64,000 nucleotides of DNA, taken from Granulicella sp. S156 (GTDB lineage: Bacteria > Acidobacteriota > Terriglobia > Terriglobales > Acidobacteriaceae). Shown here in pieces: positions 17,205-25,369 of this stretch. The notes under the pieces were generated by a model. The model was not told where the DNA came from, made no database searches, and saw nothing but the letters and a program-made list of their open reading frames with translations. How positions within the stretch are numbered: position 1 is the first letter of the stretch; each line of letters begins with the position of its first letter. The stretch covers positions 833,489-897,488 of the forward strand of contig NZ_LMUH01000026.1 in assembly GCF_009766105.1 (NCBI RefSeq), read 5' to 3'. The translations under genes and the position numbers were made by a program.

Positions 17205-17403
17205 GTCGTTGTTGTTGTTTGTTTTTCGTCGTCATCCTTGAGAGAGCGCAGCGAACGAAGGAATGCCGCATTCGTTCGTAATGGCACAGACGCAAAGCGC
17301 GCTACAAACATTGGTTGTGTTTGTCTGGCGTCTAGGGTGACATCAATGCGGGGGTCCTTCAGCTACGCTTCAGGATGACGACGAAAAACAAGCAACAACA
17401 ACA
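17205..17403. repeat. MITE-like element with long terminal inverted repeats
   Basis: The ends are complementary over nearly 30 bases: GTTTTTCGTCGTCATCC at 17221 pairs with the reverse complement at 17373-17389, and both continue outward into GTTGTTG / CAACAAC. The interior also pairs imperfectly (GAATGCCGCATTCG; CGCAAAGCGCGC). No transposase is encoded. A shorter relative with the same right end lies at 26866-27040. Confidence 0.75.
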
Positions 17404-17514
17404 GCAACGGCAAGAACAGAAGCAGATTCCCTCCCGTTCGACTGCGCTCAGGGCGAATGACAAAAAGAAAAGCAAGGGCAATTACAACGGCAGGCAGAGA
17501 GGCTGAGTTTGGCC

Positions 17515-17553
17515 CAAAGAAAAAGCCCGCGCTGCCGGGAGTAGCAGCGCGGG
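17515..17553 (-). terminator. Rho-independent terminator of the NHL lipoprotein gene
   Basis: A perfect 10-bp GC stem (CCCGCGCTGC / GCAGCGCGGG) with an eight-base loop is followed on the minus strand by CTTTTTCTTT. It lies about 85 bases after the lipoprotein stop. A second weaker hairpin (GAGTGC..GCACTC) lies between them at about 17601-17628. Confidence 0.85.
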
Positions 17554-17637
17554 TACGGGGTTCGGCTCCCGGCTCTTAGGGCTGGGCGGCGGGCGAAGAG
17601 GAGTGCACCCGTAATCGCTGCGGGCGCACTCCGTGGT

Positions 17638-19572
17638 TTACGGTTTCTGGGAGGGTGTCTTGGTTCCAGTGGTGAGATTTGCAACCAACGGGGTAACAAC
17701 AGGAGTGGCAGCCCCAATGAACTCAGTCAGGCTGGAGCTGGCAGTGGCGAAATTTGCGGTCCAGACATTCCCGGAACCATCGACAGCGATACTAGACGGG
17801 CCATTCATAGCGCCGCCGGTAAATCCTCCGGGAGGAGACTGGGCCGTCTCTGCGGAGTTGAATTCGCTCAGGACATTGGCACTGATGTCATTGATCCAGA
17901 CTTTCCCAGCGCCATCGATGGCAACGCTGCGTGGCGAGCTAAGCCCACCGCCGGTGGAGGTGTTGACCAACACACCCGAGGAGTTGAACTCGTTCAGGCT
18001 GTTGCCGGTATTGTTGGCGACCCAGGCATTCCCAGAGCTATCGATGGCAAGACCCCATGGAGCACTCAGACCACCGGTGTAACCCGTGCCGGAGAGCACA
18101 GCACCTGTAGAGCCGTTGAGCTTGGAGATGGTGGTACCTCCCGACTCGCCGCCGGCGACCCAGACATTCCCACTCGTGTCGACAGCGACGCTCACCGGAG
18201 TCGTGACGCCACCGGATGGATAACCAGCCGCCGGAGAGACCGCCACACCCGAGGAGTTGAATTCGCTCACGATGGTAGTGCCGGAGGGTGCGCCGTTGTC
18301 CGCGGCCCAGATATTGCCATTGGCATCGATAGCGAGGCCCACCGGGTTAGCGAGACCGCCGCCGGTAAAACCATTCGTGCCGGAGATCGCCGTCCCCGCA
18401 GAAGTGAACTCGCTCAGGTTGTTCACCGTCTCGCCTACGTTGCTATTGCCAACCCAGACATTGCCAGAGAGAGCAATGACGACGGACTGCGATACATCAA
18501 GACCACCACCGGTGTAGCCAGTGGAGTTGGCAGGAACCCCGAGGTGATTGAACTCACTTAACCTGCCGGTCGACCCACTGGCGTTGTTGGCCACCCAGAT
18601 ATTGCCGGAGGCATCCACAGCCAGCTGTATTGGATTCAGAAGGCCGCCACCGGTGTAGTTGACCGCCAGGGTGAAGCTGGTGGCACTGGAAATAGCAGGC
18701 TGAAAGGGGCCAGCGCTGTTAACAGTGCCAAGCAGCGCCGTCACGTTGGCGGTCGGGTTGTGCGCAATATTGATAGCCGCTGTCGCTGTATCCGTGGGTG
18801 CCGTGCCACTGCCATTCGGAGTGTCGGAGAAGAGCGTGCTGCATCCGCTGGAGCCGCTAGTCGAGTTGACGCAAACCGCCAGGATATCCGCCAGGGCATT
18901 GATCTCTGTACTCGGAACCGTGCCATTGCCATTCAACGGTGCCGCCAGGGCTGTGCCGGCAGACTGGCTGACAAGATTGAAGGCAGTATCGATGGCATTG
19001 CTGAGGTTTGTGGTGGCCAGCGCCGTTCCCGAGCTGGCGATGTGCGTGGCATCGGTGGCATACGCCGATAGAGAATAGGCTGCGGCAATCGTGCTGACCT
19101 CATCCATAAACACAAAACCTGTAGCGGTCCCCTGAGAGTTCGTGATGCCTGTGCCGCCGGTGCAGTGCCCGACCACGGCGAGCAGTCCGGCTCCCGAGTT
19201 ATTGCCGCTGGAGGTGCCCCCCGGGCCCACCTCGGGGTCTCCGCCCACAGAGTAAAGATAGACCTGCTGGCCTGCCGTACAGCTGAATCCGCCGTTGAAG
19301 CTGAAGTCCCCGTGAGCGTCGGTAGTAGCCGGACCCGCCAGCAGGGTGGAGGCTGTGCCATAACCTCCCGTGCCAACGGCGTACAGATAGACTTGCGCGT
19401 TGTCGAGGCCCTGCTGGCCACCATGCACAACGCCAGAGATCTGCTGCATGGAAACCTGGTCGGGAGCGCTGGCGGAACCGCCGAAGTTCGCGGAGCAGCC
19501 GCTCAGTAATAGCCCGCCAGCAAGACCGGCGAGGCCGGCCACGAGAGAGAGAGGTGAATATTTGGTCTTCAC
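17638..19572 (-). CDS. NHL/SMP-30-type beta-propeller lipoprotein
   Basis: A 644-residue exported lipoprotein; the lipobox LLSGC follows a hydrophobic signal. A small Ig/CNA-B-like region (about 40-110) holds QVYLYAVGTGGYG and GQQVYLYSVGGDPEVGPG. A helical Ala/Thr-rich region follows, then from about residue 310 six or seven repeats with the pattern GGGL-x-P-x-x-(I/V)A(I/V)D-x-SGN-(I/V)W(V/A)AN-x(n)-LSEFN, forming a beta-propeller. The ligand is unknown. The start is GTG at 19572 (VKTKYSPLSLVAGL); the decayed paralogue also begins with GTG-AAG-AC, which supports it. Its upstream DNA is duplicated about 1.13 kb away. Confidence 0.85.
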   Translation of the reverse strand: MKTKYSPLSLVAGLAGLAGGLLLSGCSANFGGSASAPDQVSMQQISGVVHGGQQGLDNAQVYLYAVGTGGYGTASTLLAGPATTDAHGDFSFNGGFSCTAGQQVYLYSVGGDPEVGPGGTSSGNNSGAGLLAVVGHCTGGTGITNSQGTATGFVFMDEVSTIAAAYSLSAYATDATHIASSGTALATTNLSNAIDTAFNLVSQSAGTALAAPLNGNGTVPSTEINALADILAVCVNSTSGSSGCSTLFSDTPNGSGTAPTDTATAAINIAHNPTANVTALLGTVNSAGPFQPAISSATSFTLAVNYTGGGLLNPIQLAVDASGNIWVANNASGSTGRLSEFNHLGVPANSTGYTGGGLDVSQSVVIALSGNVWVGNSNVGETVNNLSEFTSAGTAISGTNGFTGGGLANPVGLAIDANGNIWAADNGAPSGTTIVSEFNSSGVAVSPAAGYPSGGVTTPVSVAVDTSGNVWVAGGESGGTTISKLNGSTGAVLSGTGYTGGLSAPWGLAIDSSGNAWVANNTGNSLNEFNSSGVLVNTSTGGGLSSPRSVAIDGAGKVWINDISANVLSEFNSAETAQSPPGGFTGGAMNGPSSIAVDGSGNVWTANFATASSSLTEFIGAATPVVTPLVANLTTGTKTPSQKP

Positions 19573-20150
19573 AGGGTTTTTCCCTTCAGCCGGGACGGTC
19601 AAGCCGCGGCGCACACATGTTGCTCAGCAGTGAGTTGAGTTTCGAGAGGTTTAGGTTCCAGGGATTGTGGTACAGCGGTTAGAGAAGGGGCCCGGTGTCC
19701 AGATTCAAAAGGAGATAACGATCTTGCAATAAGTGCGACGGCCCTCCCGTGTGCGTTGGGATCCCTGCGGACTGTCGAAGACAGGTCTACAGAGTTAAAG
19801 ATCTAAGGACGTGTCTGTGTTTGTTGGAAACGGTTCCAGTAAAAAATGCTAATCCAACAAAGATGCATCCCACCAGAGAATCAGCTGCCACTGCGTCTGT
19901 AAATTTCAATTAATTTATACGCGCTGTACCTAAAAAGAATGGGTCAAGAATAAACGATCTGCAGGATGAATTTGTAAAGAAAATGCCTAAGAAAAGCTTT
20001 TCTTCTTTATTTCCCGAGGATACGGGGTGTCCGAGACGCAACGAAAGCGGGCTTCCGCCCTTGAAACATGCTTTCTGGCGTGGGATATTGCGGCTCCTGA
20101 AAGAAAGCCTGTTTCAGGGGCTGAAGCCCGTTCTGGGGTGGGTCTAAATG
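19573..20150 (-). repeat. upstream leader region, copy A of a 0.57-kb duplication
   Basis: This gene-free stretch aligns along its length with 20700-21275. Shared blocks include CCAGATTCAAA, CCGTGTGCGTTGGGAT, CGGACTGTCGAAGA, GATCTAAGGACGTG, CACCAGAGAATCA, GATAAACGAT and GGGATATTGCGGCTCC. It contains the promoter and leader of the NHL lipoprotein gene. CTGTCGAAGACAG at about 19766 can fold as a small hairpin. The far end carries a GGGGC-TGAA-GCCC hairpin. Confidence 0.8.
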
Positions 20151-20509
20151 CACGAACCATGGATCAAGTGGTGAAGGCGATCGAGCGCTGTAAGCGCGGC
20201 ATATCATGCAGTCGAGATATGCCGCCCCTTCAGGGCTCTACCTTCTCAACCCTGGCAGAGACATAAATGCTTTCGTAGAGGACTCTTTACGTCCGTGGCA
20301 ATACTCCATGCGGTGTCCTTTGACGCAAAGCGCGCCACAAGCGTTTGCGTCGCGCTCTACGTCTGGGGAGCCTTCCGCTAGTGACGACGAGAAACAAACA
20401 ACGACAACGGCAAGTGCAACAACAAAAACAAGAGCAACAGCAACGGCAACGGCAACGGTAACAGCAACGGTAACGGCGACGGCAACAACAGAAGCAGATT
20501 CCATGCCGG
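20151..20509. repeat. repeat-derived spacer with AAC-rich short repeats
   Basis: After unremarkable sequence there is a GACGCAAAGCGCGCCACAAG..TTTGCGTCGCG palindromic unit (about 20321-20352), then GACGACGAGAAACAAACAAC and a run of CAACGG/CAACAG/GTAACGG hexamer-like units (about 20394-20487), ending in AGCAGATTCCATGCCGGAAT. It is the same mosaic as the tail of the element at 17205-17475 and has replaced the distal part of the decayed gene copy. Confidence 0.65.
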
Positions 20510-20699
20510 AATGGCCAGCGCCGTTGAGTTGCGGGTCGCCGCCGGTGGAATAGCGATAGACCTGGGTTCCCGGGGTGCTGGCGAATGCAGCGTCGATCTT
20601 GACGTTGCCCGACTGGTCGGTGGTGACGTAATAGCTGGTTCCGTCACTGGTGGTGAAAAGGCCGGCAACGAGAGAGAGCGATGGTCTGTCTGTCTTCAC
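20510..20699 (-). pseudogene. decayed paralogue of the NHL lipoprotein gene (5' remnant)
   Basis: The frame starts with GTG at 20699 and reads (M)KTDRPSLSLVAGL, nearly the same as the intact gene's KTKYSPLSLVAGL. It then jumps, without the lipobox Cys, to TTDQSGNVKIDAAF and GTQVYRYSTGGDPQLNG, which match TTDAHGDFSFNGGF and GQQVYLYSVGGDPEVGPG. After about 63 codons it passes into extragenic repeat sequence and stays open without meaning to 20238. The propeller domain is absent. It is best read as a truncated tandem copy. Confidence 0.8.
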
Positions 20700-21275
20700 A
20701 GGTTTTCCCTTCAGCCAGAACGGTCAAGCCCCGGCGCACACATTTATGTTGCTCAGCATTGTGTTGCGGTCAGCGGTTGAGATTTTGAGTGATCGAAATA
20801 CGGCTAGGGGCCCGGGATCCAGATTCAAATCAGAGAATGTTTACTGGGATAAGTGTGACTACTATCCCGTGTGCGTTGGGATTCCTACGGACTGTCGAAG
20901 ATAGGTCTACAGAGCTAAAGATCTAAGGACGTGCGTGTGTTCGTTGGAAACGGCTCCAACAAAAACTGTTAATCCACCAGAAGATGTATCCCCACCAGAG
21001 AATCAATTGCCACTTGCGTGCGTAAATCTTTATTGATTCAATACGCCGACAATATAAAGAATGCGTCGAGGATAAACGATTTGCAGAAGAATTTGTAAAC
21101 AAAACAGTTGAGAAAATGTTCTCTTATTTGTTGTTGAGACAGGTACGGAGATCTGAAAAGCAACGAATGCGGGGTCCGCCTTTGAAACATGTTTTCTAGC
21201 GTGGGATATTGCGGCTCCGGAAAGAAAGCATGTCCCCAGGGGCTGAAGCCCATTCTGGGGTGGGTCTTAAAATGT
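20700..21275 (-). repeat. upstream leader region, copy B of the 0.57-kb duplication
   Basis: It aligns with 19573-20150 with scattered substitutions and small indels. The small hairpin is kept as CTGTCGAAGATAG with one G-U pair. It is placed with respect to the decayed gene exactly as copy A is to the intact gene, so the duplicated unit was leader plus gene start. The remaining sequence up to 21486 is AT-richer and holds a GTCCGGAC-TAAA-GTCCGGAC hairpin at 21274-21293 and probably the promoter of the MBOAT operon. Confidence 0.8.
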
Positions 21276-21486
21276 CCGGACTAAAGTCCGGACCTATCTC
21301 AGAAGCAACAGCAACGGTAATGCAGCTACAACGACAAGAGCTATTGCAAATTCTCACGTGGGTGCTGAGGAAAAACTCCGCCCGCAACTCCATAATTCGC
21401 TTCCCCAGTATCTGCATCCTCAACCCTGACCGCGCCGCAAACTGAGACACTAGATCAAGTTCCAATACCTTACGTAAGAACGCCCT

Positions 21487-22908
21487 ATGCTTTTCCCGAC
21501 TGTCGAATATGCCGTTTTCTTTGTCGCCGTGCTGGCGATCTCCTGGGCACTGGCGCCGCGCCTTACTGCGCATAAGATCTTTCTGCTGGCGGCGAGCTAC
21601 CTGTTCTATGGCTTCTGGAGCTGGCGTTATGTTCCCCTGCTCTTTCTGATCTCACTCTTCGCCGCGTTGATCGGACAGACGCTGCAACGCACCAGTGACG
21701 AGACCACGCGCAAGCGGTTGCTGATCGCGGGCGTTACGGTGTGCCTGGTGGTGCTGGCGTACTACAAGTACACGAGCTTTCTGCTGCTGAGCGCGCTGGG
21801 GCTATGGGGGTTCGTGGGACGCACGCCGGTGTGGAATATCCCGACGCCGTTTCTGCCGCTGGGGATCTCTTTCTTTGTGTTCCATGCGATCTCGCTGATG
21901 GGCGACATCTATCGCCGCAAGCTGCGCGAGCCGCTGCAGTTGCTGGACGCGCTGCTGTATGTGGCGTTCTTTCCGCAGTTGATCGCCGGGCCGATCCTGC
22001 GGGCGTCGAACTTTATCCCCCAGCTTCTGCGCAAGCGCGACCTGCAGCATATCCGCGTGAACCGGGCGTTTCTGCTGATCCTCGCTGGACTGTTCAAGAA
22101 GGTGATCCTCTCCAACACGCTGGCGACACGGCTGGTGGAACCGGTGTTCGCAGCGCCGGCGAGCTTTCATGCAGGCGATGTGCTGCTGGCGATCTATGGC
22201 TATGCCGCGCAGATCTACTGCGACTTCTCGGGCTATACGGATATCGCGATCGGCTGCGCGATGCTGCTGGGGTATCGCTTTCCGCGCAACTTCAATGCGC
22301 CGTACACCGCAGCCGACCCGCAGGAGTTCTGGCAGCGCTGGCACATATCGCTCTCCAGCTGGCTGCGCGACTATCTCTACATACCGCTGGGCGGATCGCG
22401 AGGCGGGACATCGCGCACCTACATCAACCTGATGATCACGATGCTGCTCGGCGGGCTGTGGCACGGGGCCTCGTGGACCTTTGTGATGTGGGGTGGGCTG
22501 CAGGGTTTGTATCTGGTGGTGCATCGGCTGTGGGCGGCGGCGGACTCGCCTGCTGTGCAACGGCTGCGTAGCCACTCCGCGTGGCCCTGGGCCGGGCGTC
22601 TGCTGATGTTCCATGCGGTGTGCGTGGGCTGGGTGTTCTTCCGCGCGCCTACGTTTGCGCTGGCGACGACGGTCTTTCATCAGCTCGGCAGCCGCGGAGC
22701 GGTGACTCTGGCGGCGTGGCCGGTGGTGGTATGCCTGGTGCTGGGAATCTTCGGGCAGTATGCTCCGCGGGTCTGGCGGCGCAGCGTGGAGGCGACGATG
22801 TCGCGCATGCCGGTCGCCGTCAATGGCGTGGCGCTGGCGTTGGGTGTTTTTGCGATTGAGATGCTGGGGCCGACGGGTGTGGCTCCGTTTATTTATTTTC
22901 AGTTTTGA
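21487..22908 (+). CDS. MBOAT-family membrane O-acyltransferase (AlgI/DltB-like)
   Basis: A 473-residue polytopic protein with ten or more hydrophobic segments. AlgI-type motifs are present: FLPLGISFFVFHAISLMGDIYR, FFPQLIAGPILRASNF, IYCDFSGYTDIAIG, FWQRWHISLSSWLRDYLYIPLGG and the catalytic-His segment MLLGGLWHGASWTFVMWG. Such enzymes move acyl groups across the membrane onto exopolysaccharide or wall polymers. It heads an operon with an SGNH protein and an alpha/beta hydrolase, as AlgI works with AlgJ/AlgX-type SGNH partners. The acceptor polymer is unknown. Confidence 0.92.
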   Translation: MLFPTVEYAVFFVAVLAISWALAPRLTAHKIFLLAASYLFYGFWSWRYVPLLFLISLFAALIGQTLQRTSDETTRKRLLIAGVTVCLVVLAYYKYTSFLLLSALGLWGFVGRTPVWNIPTPFLPLGISFFVFHAISLMGDIYRRKLREPLQLLDALLYVAFFPQLIAGPILRASNFIPQLLRKRDLQHIRVNRAFLLILAGLFKKVILSNTLATRLVEPVFAAPASFHAGDVLLAIYGYAAQIYCDFSGYTDIAIGCAMLLGYRFPRNFNAPYTAADPQEFWQRWHISLSSWLRDYLYIPLGGSRGGTSRTYINLMITMLLGGLWHGASWTFVMWGGLQGLYLVVHRLWAAADSPAVQRLRSHSAWPWAGRLLMFHAVCVGWVFFRAPTFALATTVFHQLGSRGAVTLAAWPVVVCLVLGIFGQYAPRVWRRSVEATMSRMPVAVNGVALALGVFAIEMLGPTGVAPFIYFQF

Positions 22909-22955
22909 GTCGCGAGTTATGAGTTGCGAGTTTTTATTTTGGTAAGGCCCTGATC

Positions 22956-24098
22956 ATGCGTTCGTATCGTCACTTTTCGAAGCTCTCCCAACTCGCTGCC
23001 AGCGTAGGCGCGTTCGTGGTTGTTGCGCTGCTGCTGGAGTCGGGTGGGATCTATGACTGGGCCGGGCGGCTGGACCTTGGGCCGGAGCGCACGGTGGCGC
23101 TGCCGGTCGCGACGGCGCTGCATCGTGGGCTGGCGCCGCTGGGCATCGAACGCGGACGGCAGCATGCGTTGGTAGAGCTGGCACGTGCTGGATGGAGCGA
23201 CGATCCGGCGGCCCTGGCTGAGGCGAATGAGCTCCCTCGGCTGGCAAAGCCGATGACACCGACAGCGGTTGTGGCTATGGGTACGACGGGGACGGCTCCT
23301 CTGCACACAGCAACAGGTGCGAAACCTGCCACGGCTTCGACGACGATAACGCGGCCGGTGCCGCTGCGTGCGGATGCTGCGCCGGGGTTGTCTATCCTGC
23401 CTTCGATTCCTGCGATAGCCACCAGTGGAACGCGCACGGTCGCGCTGGCGGGAGACTCCATGATGGCGGTTGGGCTCTCCTCGACGATTCTGCGCCAGGC
23501 GCCACACTACAAAGCCCTCAGCTTCGTGCATGCTTTCAAGTCGGGCACCGGGTTGGCGCGGCCGGAGGTCTTCAACTGGCAGCTTGAGTATCCGGCGATG
23601 CTGAAGGACGCGCAGCCTGACTTCGTGCTCGTGGCGATTGGAGCGAACGATGGGCAGGGCTTCGTGGAAGACGGTGTGACCTATCCGTTCGGCTCGGAGG
23701 GATGGAAGCGGATTTATCAGCGCAGGGTGCAGGCGTATCTCGATATGCTTAGCGCGAAGGGCGCTACCGTGGTGTGGCTGGGACTGCCGCCGATGAAGTC
23801 GGATATCTATGATGCGCGCATTGCGCTGATCAATCGCATCGACTACAGCGTGGTCAGCGCGTCGCCGCATGGGATCTGGGTTGGCACGGCCGGCGTTGTA
23901 GGCGATGCGGATGGGCGCTTTCGCGACTTCGGCGAGATCGATGGGCATACGACGAGGCTGCGCCAGGGCGATGGGATTCATCTCTCCGACGATGGGGCTA
24001 CGCTGATCACCACGAAGTTGCTGCCGTGGCTTGCGGCGCAGCAGGTAGCGAAGCCTGCGGTTCCTGTGGTTGCGGATCAGGAGGGGGTGAAGCCATGA
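22956..24098 (+). CDS. DUF459-type SGNH/GDSL hydrolase-like protein, membrane-anchored
   Basis: A 380-residue protein with an N-terminal membrane helix (about 12-28, LAASVGAFVVVALLLESGG), an Ala/Pro/Thr-rich linker (about 95-150) and a C-terminal SGNH domain. Block I is VALAGDSMMAVGL (Ser168), block III VAIGANDGQG (Asn) and block V QGDGIHLSDDGATLI (Asp/His). The domain should face the periplasm. Following an MBOAT gene, it probably transfers or removes O-acyl groups on a glycan. Its stop overlaps the next ATG (ATGA). Confidence 0.85.
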   Translation: MRSYRHFSKLSQLAASVGAFVVVALLLESGGIYDWAGRLDLGPERTVALPVATALHRGLAPLGIERGRQHALVELARAGWSDDPAALAEANELPRLAKPMTPTAVVAMGTTGTAPLHTATGAKPATASTTITRPVPLRADAAPGLSILPSIPAIATSGTRTVALAGDSMMAVGLSSTILRQAPHYKALSFVHAFKSGTGLARPEVFNWQLEYPAMLKDAQPDFVLVAIGANDGQGFVEDGVTYPFGSEGWKRIYQRRVQAYLDMLSAKGATVVWLGLPPMKSDIYDARIALINRIDYSVVSASPHGIWVGTAGVVGDADGRFRDFGEIDGHTTRLRQGDGIHLSDDGATLITTKLLPWLAAQQVAKPAVPVVADQEGVKP

Positions 24099-25348
24099 GA
24101 CGATCGCTCTTTTCGGCCCTGCCGCAGTCGCCTCTACAGGCTGAAGGCGGTCGCCCTAGCGGGCGATACCCCGGACGCAGAGCGCTATGCCAATGTTTGT
24201 GGCGCGCTTGGCGTCTATACCCCACCCTTTGCAAAAAGCCGCAAAGGATGGGGCACCCGGTTCGTGGCTCGCGCTGCATCTTTTGGGGGGCTGTGCTGTT
24301 GGCGTTATGCGCTGTCACCGCAGGCGCGCAGCAGAGTTGGCAGAGTCAGCTTGGTCCGGTGGCGCTTGAGGCGCGGCAGATCCATGCGTCAGTCAATGTC
24401 ATCACGCTGGGAGAAGGCATGCACCGTGTCTATGTGTTTCTTCCGGCGGAGCCTGCCCTCAAAGGCAAAGCGCCGTTCGTGTTCTTTCACCACGGATGGC
24501 AGGGGATGAATCCGAAGAACTACGGTGCGCTCATCGACCATCTTGCGCGGGAAGGCAACGTCGTGGTGTTCCCGGTGTATCAGGATGCGGACTCGACTTC
24601 GCCGCAGATCGTTGTGGGCAACACCGTGCAGGCCGAGCGTGAGGCCCTGGCGGAGTTGCAGCGGCGCGGCATCGTGCCCGATCCGCAGCGTGTGGTGTAC
24701 TTCGGCTACTCGATGGGTGCGGCGATCTCGCTGAAGCTCGCGGCGACGATAGCTTCGACGCATCTGCCCGCGCCGCAGGCGCTGGTGCTGGCGGCTCCCG
24801 GGGACTCGTACCATGTGGCGAAAGGCGAGGAGGCAAAGAGCATCTGGCCGGTGCTGCAAGACCTGCCGACAACGCTGCCGATCGCGATTGTGGCGGGTGA
24901 GGACGATAAGGCTATCGGCCTGCCGACAGGGCGCAAGCTGGCGGGGTTGATCTGTGCGACGAAGGCCGACCGCCGCGTGCTGGTGGTGATGCCCGGAGAT
25001 GAGCACGAGGGGAAGAAGGTAGGTGCGGGACATGGATCGCCGGGAGCGCCGGACTCGCGCTACGACATCGACCTGGCTACGCCACTCGCTAAAGTGCCGA
25101 CGCACATTGAAGGTCGTAAGGGATTTGAAGAGTCAGCGTCGCTCAACCAGCTCGACTTCTTTGGGTACTGGAAGGTGCTGGATGCGGTGATCGATTCGCT
25201 CGTGGCGGCGACCTCGACGAGCGCGAGATACGTTCCGCCCGCCATCGTGTTCCGTAGCGGAACACCGGGGCAGTTGTATCTGGGCACATGGCCCGACGGC
25301 ACACCGTACCGTCAGGCCCATGTGGAAGATCCGTGCGTGGTGCAATAA
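24095..25348 (+). CDS. exported alpha/beta hydrolase with repeat-derived N-terminus
   Basis: A 417-residue protein. The hydrolase core has PFVFFHHGWQGMNPKNYG, VVFPVYQD, nucleophile elbow YFGYSMGAAIS, VAGEDDKAIG (likely catalytic Asp region) and PGDEHEGKKVGAGHGSPG (likely His). A signal-type hydrophobic stretch IFWGAVLLALCAVTAGAQQ ends near residue 80, but it is preceded by an unusually long, Arg/Cys/Pro-rich segment of about 55 residues encoded by an extragenic repeat. The ATG overlaps the SGNH stop and follows AGGAGGGGG. The substrate is unknown; the operon suggests an ester on a surface polymer. Confidence 0.8.
   Translation: MRRSLFSALPQSPLQAEGGRPSGRYPGRRALCQCLWRAWRLYPTLCKKPQRMGHPVRGSRCIFWGAVLLALCAVTAGAQQSWQSQLGPVALEARQIHASVNVITLGEGMHRVYVFLPAEPALKGKAPFVFFHHGWQGMNPKNYGALIDHLAREGNVVVFPVYQDADSTSPQIVVGNTVQAEREALAELQRRGIVPDPQRVVYFGYSMGAAISLKLAATIASTHLPAPQALVLAAPGDSYHVAKGEEAKSIWPVLQDLPTTLPIAIVAGEDDKAIGLPTGRKLAGLICATKADRRVLVVMPGDEHEGKKVGAGHGSPGAPDSRYDIDLATPLAKVPTHIEGRKGFEESASLNQLDFFGYWKVLDAVIDSLVAATSTSARYVPPAIVFRSGTPGQLYLGTWPDGTPYRQAHVEDPCVVQ
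24118..24265. repeat. extragenic repeat copy lying inside coding sequence
   Basis: It includes GCGGTCGCCCTAGCGGGCGAT and CCCCACCCTTTGC-aaaaagcc-GCAAAGGATGGGG followed by GCACCCGG. The last part matches the right ends of the intergenic repeats at 29150-29291 and 49461-49603 (GATGGGGCACCCGG). It also has CGCAGAGCGCTATGCCAATG, a relative of the CGCAAAGCGCGCTAC units at 17291 and 20324. Confidence 0.7.
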
Positions 25349-25369
25349 AGGCACACGCACGGTTAGGTT

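Larger units (their letters stand above)
17177..17637. other. 461-base gene-free region upstream of the encapsulin operon
   Basis: It holds, from left to right, about 30 bases of encapsulin leader, the MITE-like inverted-repeat element, a CAACAG/CAACGG-rich tail ending in AGCAGATTCCCTCCCG, and the minus-strand terminator of the NHL lipoprotein gene. The encapsulin promoter must lie in or beyond the repeat element. Confidence 0.7.

Noticed and set aside
20394-20487. Possible CRISPR-like array of short repeats
   Set aside because: The units are six to nine bases with no spacers, so it is a simple-sequence tail, not a CRISPR array. No cas genes are present.
20238-20510. Hydrophobic Val/Ala-repeat protein segment at the end of the frame starting at 20699
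   Set aside because: It is translation of CAACGG/GTAACGG-type extragenic repeats in reverse, not a membrane domain.
21802-22680. 292-codon minus-strand frame, Arg/Gln/His-rich
   Set aside because: Antisense to the MBOAT gene.
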